Of a stretch of DNA of 64,000 bases, positions 35,401 through 48,800 are shown in pieces. Both the position numbers and the translations under genes were made by a program. The stretch is from the NCBI GenBank assembly GCA_032191485.1, contig JAVDOI010000002.1, forward strand, positions 1,736,360 through 1,800,359, given 5' to 3'. Source of the stretch: Leptoclinus maculatus. Lineage: Eukaryota; Chordata; Actinopteri; Perciformes; Stichaeidae. A model generated the notes under the pieces. It had not been told where the DNA came from and searched no databases. It saw nothing but the letters and a program-made list of their open reading frames with translations. The first letter of the stretch is position 1, and each line of letters begins with the position of its first letter.

Positions 35401-38400
35401 TGGCTTCTAGCGGTGCAACTGAATATCCGTCCGCTCACTCCTCGCTTTCCATGACTGCAGAAACGTCGGGAGCCGTGTGCAAAACCGTGATAACGTAATT
35501 CGCTATGGAGTCATAGGAGAGCCACAACAAAGAATAAATCTGTAAAAGAATAAGAAAGTAAATGTGTAAATATAAAGAGGAATAAAAAAGCGGCTTTGGT
35601 AGCAGTTTGAATAGGGCAGGGGTGGGCAATTATTTTTCCCAAGGGGCCACATGAGAAACAAGGACTGTTGTGGAGGGCCGGACCAATAGACTGAACTCAA
35701 TCCTGCTCAATATTATTTCACACCTTCATAAAAAGCAGTAAATTGTATTGTTTTGATAAACTGCGAGTGGTAAGAGTAAATGTTATGATCAGTGGTGGAA
35801 TGTAACTAAGTATATTTGCTTAAGTAATGTCCCTATGTACAAATTCAAGGTACTTTACTTGAGTGTTTCCATTTTATTCAACTTTCTACTTCCACTCCAC
35901 TACATCTCAGAGGGAAATATTGTACTTTTTACTCCACTACATTTGTCTGGCAGCTTTAGTTACTTTGCACATTATAATTTTTCAAATCCTTCCTAACTAC
36001 CCAAACTGAACAACAGTGTATAAAAGAGTTAAAATGAGCTCCACCTAAAACATCTGCAGCAGGAATAATGATCCAAACAAATATACATTTGTAATAACCA
36101 TATATAATAGTAAAACACTGACAGGGATCATGTTTCTGCAAAATTTGTACTTTCTATTGTTTGTAGTCCAATTACCTCATTTTCTGTTTTTCCGTTCAGT
36201 GCGAGAATTCTAGTCTGTGTTGGGCTTGAACGAGTGCACTGAAGTCAGGTTGAATGTCTGAGGTGAGATGTGAAGGACAGCTGACAGGTGATCGTCAGTG
36301 AGAGAGGATCTGGATCTGGATTAGTTAAACTTCATTACAGATAATGTTTGTTAGGTACATAGGTAGATCCAAAGAGATCCAACATCTTCTGAGCATGTTG
36401 CTTTTGCAGCTTAGCTAGCAAAGCCTCAGATGTCCGTGCCCGCTCTGCATCACCAACACATCCCAGGTAGCCAAAATGACCTGGCCCAGTTCTGGCGTAA
36501 GCTCGGAATGCCGGAAGAAACACGTTGGGCCGAGTCCGGTTGCAGCACTTGGGCTCTTTTCTGTACTTGGACCCGGAGCAGGAGAGCTACTCCGGCTGCT
36601 ACTCGCAGGAGAGCGAGTGTTGCCATCTTCACCACATGGGAGCGTTTAAAAAACGCAGATATTGTTGTCTGCTTTTCAGGTGGTTGACGCGACATATTTT
36701 CCGACGCGCGCTCTCTGTCCGCTGGTGGGAGTGTACTCACCTGTGTGTGCGCGCACATGTCTGTGTGTGTGTTTGTGTGCGCACGTGTCTGTCTGTGTGT
36801 GTGTGCGCATTGGGGCAGAACTCTGCCGTGCGCCATACAGAGAGCAGAGGAGAGTTGTAAACGTGCGACCATGTAGAGACAGAAATTACATGCCGTCGTG
36901 TAGATGAGATAAATAATATAAGGCTGTTTAGTTTGTTTAATAAAAGAACAAGGTATATACCTGGTCTCAGTTGCGGCCCGTCAGGGCCTGCAAAGCCTTC
37001 TCTGCTGGCCTAAACAGAATCACAAAGTTATATCTATTTTATAATTTAATCATTTTTCTTAAATACACTACATGTATCATAATTTATAAAAATAATCTTA
37101 TTTTCTCATTGCACAGCTACTGCCTTGCTCGGTTGCTCTGCTTCCAGTGCAGCTTGTTTTAAGTAGAGCTTTTATCCAATCAGATTTCACCCCTGTGTCT
37201 CTAGGTAAGAAGAGAGGCCCCAGGCCTGCAGACTCACAAGTGAATCCATGTGCAGTTTAAGTGAATGGGGACGATATTGTTGATTGTCATAGTGTTCAAC
37301 CAATCAGATCTTTAGTTTGACATGTTGGGCGTATTCTTTGACGTGTCAGAGCCTGCTAGCCGGCCTATAGCTACGTCAGCATTATGTGCAGGTCATTGTC
37401 CATGTGCAGCTCTGCCGCGAGGTGCAGAGTGTGCTGTGATTGGTCAGTAGGCGAGCACGTGACTATCGTGAAACGAAACTTAACAGCAGAGGCTTAGTCG
37501 TCGTTGTGAATCACATCACGTGATGCAGCTCAGCCAATCAAATATGGGCATTCTGACAAGTTTCCTGACTCGAGTGAGATGTACCACACACCGTGACACA
37601 GGGGGCTGAGACGAGGAAAGAGATTGCAGAGCAGTACATTAAATGTTTGGGTTGTGAAAGTAAAATCATAAGACGGTCTTCTAAAGAGACAAATGGGCCA
37701 CGGCTTGTCATTAAGGGATGATGGTGGGTCCCACAGCCAGACCAGCTGAGAACCACTGTCCTACATGAGCTCAGAAAACATTATCTTTTCCAAATGCTCT
37801 AGTATTATTCAAACGTATTGTAAACCTCGTACCGAACGGTTTAATACGAATACGTACATAGTTACAGCCTTAGAAACGAATAATAGCTGTGGCGCCATCG
37901 TGTGGTTATAAGGTGGTATTTCAGCTGCATGACAGCAGTGAAGGCCTGGGTATAAAATGCACGGCCCACCACTGCCTGTTCTATAGGAAAGGTAACCTTA
38001 AATGACTTCTGTTGTGATCTGGCTCTATATAGAAAATAAAATTAAACAAAATTAACTTGACCTTCGAGGGGGGGCGCGGGGTGCCGTTGGTGGGGCAGGG
38101 CGCCCGCCTAATATAATGGTAGGGGAAACACTGTCATGGATGCCTGGATACTCCCAGCCCTCGGTCTCGTCTCGGGCTCTTTCACATTAATGGAGGAAAG
38201 AAAATAACTCTGGATTCGACTATTAGTACATTTTATAATTTTTAGGACCTAATGTTTTAAATAGGGGCTATTCATGTGATGGTACTGGGAAGTTGATTTA
38301 CCTAAAAAATGATCTGCTTAGTCACAGAAGTCTATTTCCCAATGCAAGTCTATGGGAAGTAGTCTTTTTGGGCCCAATGGCATCACGTGACGGATGTATG

Positions 38401-41400
38401 TAAAATCTGCTTCAAAGCTTGGCGCTCTTCCTTGGGGCTTGGTTGACAGAAAAACTGCTTTATTTGTAAGCCATTGGCCATTTCTATAATTGAAAATACC
38501 AGCGGCAATGAGAATGTACGGATCCTTCAGGAGAGTCTGCAGTGGAGTCCCTTTTTCCATCTGTATAGAAACATAAAACATATTTTTAGAGAAGTAACAG
38601 TTCTAATGATAAACGTTGTAGTTAATAGCTTTTAAGACATTTTAAATTAAATGATAATGAATTAGCAACATACTGGTACTTCTACTACATTATCAAGGCT
38701 CATCAGAATCTTTTTTAAATAAAATGTATTTGCTTATTTATTCACCAATTTTCAGTTAAGTTATTTTACTCTGGCCTGTGTTTTGCCTTCTTATGAATAA
38801 TTGTGCCAGGTTTCTATGGTTTAATGTTTACTTGGGTTGCCAACGGAAACTATTCATTTTCAGTTTTTCAATCCAACCGTTGATAGTTGACAGTTGATAG
38901 AAAATGTTTTAAAGAGGTGTGAAATTGTTAATTGTATTTTTTAAAGTAGAATTTAACTGACAACTTGTACACAGACCTTTCAAGAGGTCAATGTTTCATT
39001 TTCAGTGAGGTATTTCTTTGAATCAATATGTCACTGTACCTCTGTTTGCACCCGCGATGGTTTAAAGATGAGGGCATGTAAACCTGTGTGGATAGGGAGA
39101 CAGGACAATCTGATGTACAAACAACACCACATGCAACTGTTTCACTCTCTTTGAGGAGGATTAAATGTTTCATCTTATGTACAACATTCCACAGTACCTC
39201 CAGCCAACACAGCAATGACAGCCAGGACCAGGAATGGAACCATTTTGCCAACAAACTGATACATCACACTGCCGAATGGAGCTCCCGCTTCGGCATATGA
39301 AAGAAATTATTGATAATTACAATGAAAAAGTTAAACAATGGAGAAGAAGCATGATTAGGTGTCTATGATTCAGACCGCCATGCTGGTAAATGCTCCGTTC
39401 GTCTGAGCTGGAGCCTATCCCAGCATGTATTGGGTGTTTTAGAACTTTGTGGGCATGCTTTCAAAACAATGCTTTTTTTTCAATAATGTATTTTTATATG
39501 ATTATTGCATCAATGGGATGAAGTAATTTGTGAACATTCACTATATGACGATAAACAGTATATTTACATTGAAAAATAAAATCACATTTACTGGAGTAGA
39601 ATTGTATTCATATTGCCAATCCAAAAGGTTTATCACTCTCTGGTTGTCCTTTTTTGGAGCTTTTAGCAAATTACCTGCTGGTTCATCAGTGCAACCAATG
39701 TAAAAAGTTAGTTTGGAGCCCTGTTCAGCATATTGCAATTCAAGTGGTCTGAGGGTAAATTAGACTTCTGCACCTCCTTCTTGGCCTATCACAAGTTATT
39801 TCAGAGAGAGAGCATTCCTGTTTCAATGGCGGAATTTGCAGAAGATTTGCTATTTCAGCAGTGGTACTGCTAAACAGCCCCAAAAAGGAAGGCGAACTTA
39901 GACTGAGGTGCCATCACCCTAATTGGGAACACCTGGCCTTTTTTCCTACAGCATTTAACCCCGCCTGCCCAGACACAAGTGTCTCTGTCGGTCTCCACCA
40001 ACCTGTTGCGTTGGTCTTTTTGACTTGTTTTAAATAAATTCAAGATTGTTACTGCAGGTCTGGTGTGCGTCTCCCTCCTTTGTTGCGGCCCACAAGCCGG
40101 GCGTAACAAAGGAAAGCAGGACGGTCATTTTTCAAATTCTGTTGAGGGCATTAACATGCTCGATAAAGACGTTGTAAAAGAGTTGCAGTTATGCGGAAGT
40201 CCTGTTAAGGTGCGTTCACACCAAAGGCTACGTAGATTACATACAAAGTCTATGCACAGACGAGACTGAAGTGACGTGAATTTGCGATGGCGCGGCTATG
40301 AAGGCAAATCACTGTCAAAATCGTGCTTTAACTTCAGAAAAGTCTCCAATAACACCAGAACAAGTCGCTAGATTTGTCGCTAGTAGCTTTTGACAAAAAA
40401 AGTCACCAAGAGGGTTTTGAAAGTCACCAGATTTAGCAAAAAAGTCACCAAGTTGCCAACACTGGCACCGGCTAAATATGTCCCCAGAGCAACACTGGAC
40501 ATAACAATGGTTCCTATCACATATTAAACCAAACAAAAATCCAATCTTCATAAAAACAAGTTGTACAAATAATAATATATAAACAAGCATATTAAAGCTA
40601 CTGCAGATGTAAAAACAAACGCATTTAACTTACCAGAGCTGCTGTTCACTATTTAAAGACAAAGTCCATCCTCCTTTCTTTGTTAATAAAGAGTTTAATC
40701 TCACGGTTGTTCAGTTCCAGTAAGAAGTCCTTCTTGATTCATGGACGCCAGTGAAGACTGTCGAGCCTCCCCAGTTGTATTTCTTGAATATGTTTTAATG
40801 CGTTTGAGGGCTGAAAATGTCCGCTCGGCAGAGGCAGCAGATATTGGGATTGTCACCGCCCAACATATCACGCTAGCTCACTGACCAATCACGTATGGCC
40901 AGGCCAGCTACCAGGCTCTGACACGTCAAAGAATACGCCCAACATGTCAAACTAAAGATCTGATTGGTTGAACACTATGACAATCAACAATATCGTCCCC
41001 ATTCACTTAAACTGCACATGGATTCACTTGTGAGTCTGCAGGCCTCGGGCCTCTCTTCTTACCTAGAGACACTGAGGTGAAATCTGATTGGATAAAAGCT
41101 CTACTTAAAACAAGCTGCACTGGAAGCAGAGAAACTGAGGAAGACATTAGCTGTGCAATGACAAAATAAGATAATGGGAAAAATATTTTAGATATAACTT
41201 TGTGATTCCGTTTAGGCCAGCAGAGAAGGCTTTGCAGGCCCTGACGGCCCACCACTGTGTTTTAATCAATTAAGATCAAAGAGTTTCTTTGAGCTGTTTG
41301 TCACAAGAGGTTTGACTATCAAACACACATTGTCTGTAATAGAATGATGGAGTGAATTTAAACCAATCTGAGCAACTTGACTCCATTTACAAGAGAAACA

Positions 41401-42796
41401 CATTTTTAATTATTGTATTTAACAACGCTAACATAATTTGTATTTCATCAGCCTCTACAGTCTGAAAGGTTTACAAAACCTGTCAGACAAATGTAGAACA
41501 TCCTGAGATGTAGTGGAGTACAGTAGTGTTTAGTGGCGGATTGAAAACCACCTCTAACAGACCTAGCGTCTGTGTCAGAGTGATATCCGGTCTATCCAAA
41601 GCCGAGGATTGTAACCAATTAGATGTAGAGATACAATGGAGACTGGGTCCGCCCACTTACTGTCAAAAAGAAAAACTACTCACGAGCGAGCAGGTAAAAG
41701 ACTCGCGAGCGAGCAGGTTAAAGTTTCGCTAGCGAGCAGGTTAAAGGCGCGAGAGTGAATTTTGAGTGTTGTAAAAGCGCTTGTCAAAGTAATACGCGTG
41801 CGGCTGTTTGATTTGCGCGTGGATCTCATTTGCGCTCTCGGATTTTGCCAAACGCAATTGACGCGAATTCGAGAAGAAATGGTGTGACGCTGCGGCACGA
41901 TAGCCTATCAGCGTTGAGATGTTTCTCCTGTCATCACTGACGTCCTGCCGTTGTTGAATCAGGAAATTAATACTGTAGCCGTCTGTGTTCACCCAGAGCT
42001 CTACGATACCTCATATCAACAGAGACCGGACCAAACTATGTGTATAAATGTGTGTGTGTAAACCATACAAACGTCTATATGACGTTATTTTGAGTGTTGA
42101 TGGAGCTGCTACAATGTTAGCATAGCCTAGCACCGATCGATCCGAGCTCGAGTATTTTAAAAGTGATTTGCTTGTCGTCTTGCAGAGAGAACTAACAAAA
42201 CATGAATTCATACTTTTTACAAATCGGCGTCATTACGTAGTTATTTCGAAGTCCCTTTTTGTCCGTTTATTGCAGTTAAATCACAGCAACATCTGTTTAT
42301 TTTGGGTTCATACAGCTGTAGTAAACCAGCCGACGTGTGCTTGCTAGACACAGTGATTCACTTTTGTAAATAATAATAATCCATGACTAAAGGCCGGTAC
42401 TGTGTTTAATTAATGGAGTCATGCAAGTCACTGCATTTTTCACTGTACAGCAAATATTTCAGAATAAAAGCCTTGGGTTTACAATTAAAGGGATTCTGTC
42501 AACAGAAATAATCTAGAGAGCTTCTACTATGAAACAGAAACTGTAAGTTTTTCATGTCCGTGACACGTGACATCTTCTACAGATATAGACATCAAATGTG
42601 CATGTATAATCAAGCAGATTTAAAACACTTTCACCCAAAAGCTCTTTATTTTTGAGTGTGCAATCGGATGCTCTACATACCCATCAATCCTAAAGCCAAT
42701 CCAGTGAACGATATACCCATTGCACGCCCTCTCTCCTTGTCGTCTTTGTACTCATCAGCCAGCATACCCATTCCTGAAAAACAAAAGTAATACCAC

Positions 42797-42831
<35 letters not shown>

Positions 42832-45800
42832 GCATTAGTGGGATAATTAATGGGATTGATTTTTTTTTCTTTTCAAATCTTTTTTCAACATGAACACAAA
42901 AGTCCTCATTAAAACCTTCAGTCGAATGTATCTGTTGTTTTTGTGTATTCAAGTCAATATTGTAAAATATTAAAAAATAAATATATCTGACCTGCCACAG
43001 ACAAGCAGGATCCACCCACACCTTGCACTGATCTGGCCACCAGCAGTAAGATGAAGCTAGATGAAAAGGCAAACACTTCCAAGGAACAAGTGAAGATTAG
43101 ATTGATAATACCCAAGAAATAATAAACTATCTGTCTTTGTGGGAAAAAAACTTTGTTCAATTTTGACATTTTTTTGACATAGAAAGAATCAAATGTTTCT
43201 GTCCATTCAAAAACTAAATACAAGACGTCCAGGGTCAATTTCATCATGGCCCCCCAAAATATCTAGTTCAGAAGTTTATTTACCTTCTTGACCTGTTGCA
43301 TTGATAAGCAGCATTGTATTTAATATACAGTACTTTACCTCTATGACAGCAATGTTAGCTAATATTACTGGTTCTCAAGTCTATGCCAGTAATGTTAGCT
43401 AACGTTACTGTCACAAGTCTCTGTCAGTAATGTTGCTTTTCATTAACATTAGCTAACGGTACTGGTTCTAAGTCTTTGCTAACATTGCTGGTTCTTAAGT
43501 CTGCCAGTAATGTCAGCTAGTGTTACTGGTTCTTAAGTCTGCAAGTAATGTCAGCTAGTGTTACTGGTTCTTAAGTATCATGCTAAAATGCTAAGTGAGC
43601 CGAACGCCTCACAAGAGTGGACCTTTAGATAGAGGAAAAACCCGGCATTAACAAAGCAAGTTGCTGTGTTTTTGGGGGCGTGTTATGTCACGTAGCCATG
43701 AGACAATGAAACACAATCCAGGACGTCAAGTTTAACCAAAACCAAAACACGCCAGAACTCTGCACAGCTGTTTATAATACTGTTACTCAGGGTTTTACAA
43801 ATCACTGCTGCAATATTTTGGTCTTTGAAGTGTTCACACACAGTGTTGCATTTTTTTACATGCAGAGCTGTTGTCTGAATGCCCTCTAATGCAATACTTA
43901 CAGGTAGTCGCAAAGAAGATTATGCAGAAACCAGCACACATTGGGATGTGGTATCCAATCCTGTAAAATATACAGTGCATAAGTAGGGCAAAGTGAGTCA
44001 TGTATTTTGGAGCTTGATAAACGTCTGCCTATTTTCCACAGATCAAAGTCACTCACCTGTCGGTAAGTGGCCCCATGAAGGGGTTAACGATGAGCTGTAT
44101 GGTGGACTTGGAGGCCAACAGCAGTCCTACTTTGATGTTGACTTCATCCAGATGAGCATCTGCATAAGAGCAGTTTGACTTAGGGAATTTCTGGGCCTCG
44201 GTAGAATCAATGGAGAGAGCTGGGGTCTGGTGTGGAGGTGCAGATGTGGAGCCCAAAATCACTGATCTATTATTCAGTGACTGGTTGACGGGAGGATTCA
44301 CTGTTAAGTCGGTGCTGTTCCCAGGAGTGATGGTGGAAGCCTGGCCAATCCTGTACAGGTAACTTGGAAGGATGGGTACTGTCAACAAATAAATACACAA
44401 CAAAATCTTCAACTCACGGTTTGATACCTTCAGCAGCATTCCCAATAAATGACATGCAGCATTGTTATCTCTGCCAGGCATAAACCTTGGGTGAGGTTCT
44501 ATATTCGGTTGTGTGTGTGTGACTGTGTGAGTCTGATTGTCCGTACGTGCACCTCCGTGTCTGTCCACGGCTAATCTTGCATTCTACTGTGGCAAACTGC
44601 ATAATATTTGGCAGCCGCGTTATGGCTGCATGCTCAAGGACCTCTCGTGGTTTTGGTGACTTCGGCACTTTTTCAAAACACCTCTTATTAACACTACCTG
44701 TTAGCTAACCGCTAACGGTACTACCAGTGCACACACTGCTGCACCTCACTGCCACTCAGCCACTGCTAAGTGGGCTTTACAGTTGGGTAAGTTTATTGAA
44801 TGAAGTGTATTACACAACGACTTCAAGCCCACTGCTTGTATAACGCCGCCGCTTGTTTTTTAGTTTAAATTAAATCTGTTTGACGATGCTTTGCAGCACT
44901 GGTTGTTTTCATTCAATCACACATTACAGCAATAGTCGTTGCAGACACACCTGACAGAGATCTTCACTCTACTGAAGGCACCTTTCTTGTTCAGTACGTT
45001 TTTTTTAAGGTGATTATGACCCATTTTCCGTAGTTTGAATTCAATTGTTGAGTTTATGCAGGTGTGACGCACACAAAATGTATGGTCACATTTTTGTTAT
45101 TTGATGAATATTTGATTTATGATATTTGAACGATTTCTATGATTTGCCAATCATAATAAAACTTCCTTTAGAAGTGTATTTCTATCTATGCCCAGTAGGT
45201 GGCAGTGCAGCGCTGTGGTTCTGCCTCGCGACCCGAGACCTGTATGTGCGCATTCAGTGTCTTCTCATAGCTTGAGAAGACACTGAATCAAGAAGCCACA
45301 CATTTGCCTGTCTCATTATTTCCTGTTTTTCTCAGGCATAAATATGTCATCAGGCTCATTCATCCTGGGACCTGTAACACAGGTAAGTCCCCTTTTATCC
45401 ATCAACACATTATTCTACATGAATTTAAACAGGTAGTCAAATTTTAATATATTGAATAAAGGAATCCTGGAATTAACTCAAACTAAAAAACATATAACAT
45501 TATATTTTTATCACCGCATATCCTCACTGATACAATAATGTGTAAAACACATTTTACTGTTTATACATGACATATTTCGCATGTACCACCTAAATTTGGA
45601 AAAGTAACTTCAACTCTCAGATAAATGTAGAGGACTGGAGGAGAAGAGAAAAAAGAAGTGAGAAGTGAGGGGAAAAAAACAACTACAAAAAGTATCTGTA
45701 TCGGCCGTTATGGCTCATCAACAATTGGCAGTTGATATCGCCGTCAAAAAAACATAATCGAGGGCATCTTTAAAAGTTATAACGTTATGTTTTATGTTGA

Positions 45801-48800
45801 TCTGATCAGTGATTCAATACAATGATAGCTCAGTGCAGGGGCGTCGTTAGGCCTATTTTAGGGGGGCTGAAGCCCCCCTATAATGTTCTTTAGCCCCCCC
45901 AAATAATTTGGCATTATTAGTTTTAAAAAAAAAGAAAAAAAAAAGTTTTTATTTTTATTTTGGTGATGTCATTAAATTAAACTATTGTTTCTCACATGGA
46001 CAAGTTATTTATAACTCTAACATGCTACATATGTGCGTGCGTTCTGGTTTGTATGTTTTCTCCTCCTTCAAATTACAATACAATAGCCTATCATCATACT
46101 TAACAATATAAACCCCGGGCACTAGGACCTTGGGGAGGCTGCTGCGCTGGCTTTCTCACTCTGCCAAGTAACGTCTCTCGTCAACGACAGCCAGGATTAT
46201 AGCCAAGGAGTTTAGCTCAAAGTAAATGATGCACGGAGTGAAATTGTAAGTACAGGTAGTTACAGAATGTGGCTATCTGTAGTTGTTAACGATTGTTACC
46301 TGCTTTAATTTAGGTTTACTTGAGGCAAATGAAAGGGAATATTGTAGTGGGCTATGTTAACACTAAGCTAGCTAGCTAGCTAGCTATTTTGTTAGAAACT
46401 GTCTCCAGTGAGCAAGACTGTGAACGAGCGAATCCTAGAAACGCCCCTGGCTCAGTGAAAGTGGAAATAAATAGTTTTAGAAATAATTTCTGAAAACTAA
46501 TGAATATTTGGTGATGATTAAAGATTTAACATAGTGAAATTGGAAAATAATATTTGTTAATAATACATATTGTTTGGTAGCATTTTTTGACACTGACATT
46601 CTTGTCTACTAAGGACATGAGAAAATGATTTTTAAAGAAATGCACAAGGGTTAAGCAGGGTTTGAAACTAACTCAAAATCAGTACTAGTCCCAAGGACTA
46701 GTAGGTTCATAAAACTACTAGTCCTGAGCAATCTTTACTAGTCCTTCATGAAGCTTTGGGGAATGTACCAATCACGGGGTGTAGGGATGTGTGTGTGGAG
46801 GAAGACTCTCCCAAGGCAATTATCTAACAGTGAAACCGCAGAGATGCAAGGTACTAATCAAGAGTTTTATTGTTTGTAACATTATGGCTGTACAAAGATT
46901 GATGCATGTTACATCATGATGTCGTGAAATTAAGACCAAAAACTGTTACTCCTGTTGAGATGGACAGGGGGTCAAAGTTGGTCATTTAAGATGTATTCCA
47001 ATGGGAGCTCGAAATACAGGGGTGGTACCTTAAAAACACAACGACGCGTTTTGTCCGATGTGCCTGTGTTTTAGCAATGTCGCACCCCGTTGCGAAACCT
47101 GTCCGCCTCGAAACTGAAACCAAATTATCGGAATACGGCATCTTAAAATCGCAAAATATGCTTATAATGGTTTGGGGATTGACAATTCTTGCATTATTTA
47201 GGCTCGTAGTGAAGATGAAGGTTAAGATCACGATTAAATATTGTACAGCAGTTCAAATTGCCATGTTGAGGAATTCCGCTATGGAACGTACCGGCTAAAA
47301 ATGTAGCTATATTCCGCCGTGGGGAGTAACAGCATGTCACCACGGCAGTTTAAGCAGTGAACGCTCGGTGCCCAAAACAATACGCAGTCTATGAATAAAG
47401 CAGGCATTTGTTCTAATTTTAGATGAAGTATTTTTGTTAGATCACACAAAGATATTGGGTGTTAGTTCATGTGCTGCAGTGATAAGAGCTTCACCATCTA
47501 TATTTCTTCCGCGGACGAATGTTGGCGGGCCGCTGGTGAAACTGAGAGAGAGGCCCGGCCTGATCGATGAATATAGTGCCTTTCGCATTGCGTAAACAAA
47601 AAATTATAATCGAAACAAAATAGTCTAATATCCTCAACAATTTGGGGAATAGTGGAATGTTACTGTTAAAGTGACTGGGAAGGAATGTATAATTGTACTG
47701 GTTCATTACAAGTTGTGGCCACCAGGGGGCATCTATCAGAATGCACTCCAGACAAGATGTTCCTTTGAGAGGTTTATTGACAGTAGTCAAACAAGCAAGT
47801 GTGTGGTTCTGAAACAGATATCCATGAAATAATTAGTAAAAACCTCTATACAGCATTGGTTCCAAATTAGGACATACAGGGACAGAATACAGGCAGCGAT
47901 AAACATGTCCGGGACTCCTACAGTCGGCACTGAGCAAACAACGAACGAGCCGCTAAATATCAGACTAGATTGCCCTGCAAATGACACAATATAACCCGTA
48001 TGATGAAATTAGACTAACACCAAACTTTACGTTTACTTACTGGTTGTTTACACGCACAGTCTTGAAAGGTGAACTCCGAACATCCACATAAACTCTAATC
48101 TATTTACGGACACTGCTGTCATTTCGCGCCACTACTCTCGTCAGAGCCTTTTCACCAACTTAATACCGGTGATATTAGTCCGCGAGCAGCTGACTGCCGT
48201 CCTCTTCCGCAAGGGGCGTAGTGCGGTTCCTGCTCGGCTGTTTCTCCGAAACCCATCAATAGAGGTCGTCCTTCGTCACAGTTACATTTACTTATCGGGA
48301 AAGTATTTTTCCGGACATAAATAACGAATAAAGCCTCTCAAATTTCACTCGCCATGAGGACTAGTGAGAATGATAATTTAGGTAGTCCCTCCAAAAATCC
48401 ACTCGCCTCGGGCTAGCGGACTAGCGTTAGTTTCCGACCCTGGTTAAGTACTGTAGGTATACTTAGCCACATTCCACCATTGGTTGGTTAAGTGTTAAGA
48501 TTTATTGCACAACAGGCTGTATGTCTGAACCTACCAACCACTGACAGTAGCATATTATCCAGGAACAAGGCGAGAAAGACAATAACCAGGATCATCTTCT
48601 TCAGCTGGGCCTCCTGTCTCAGCCAGGTTAGTAAGTCTAGGTTAGACAACAAACAGTATTTGTCATTGTATTTCAGCTTCAAATTCCAATTCACTGTTGA
48701 AATCTGCTTAACAGGAAAGAGTCATTTATATAAATATGTGGTGTAATAATGTCCAGCGTGAATAAAGGTTAAAAAATCTGCCAGGTAATCGTGGTTTTTA

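Noticed and set aside
36720..36860. Cys/Val-rich small protein over the GT-rich stretch
   Set aside because: Low-complexity GT/GC sequence within a transposon-derived region.
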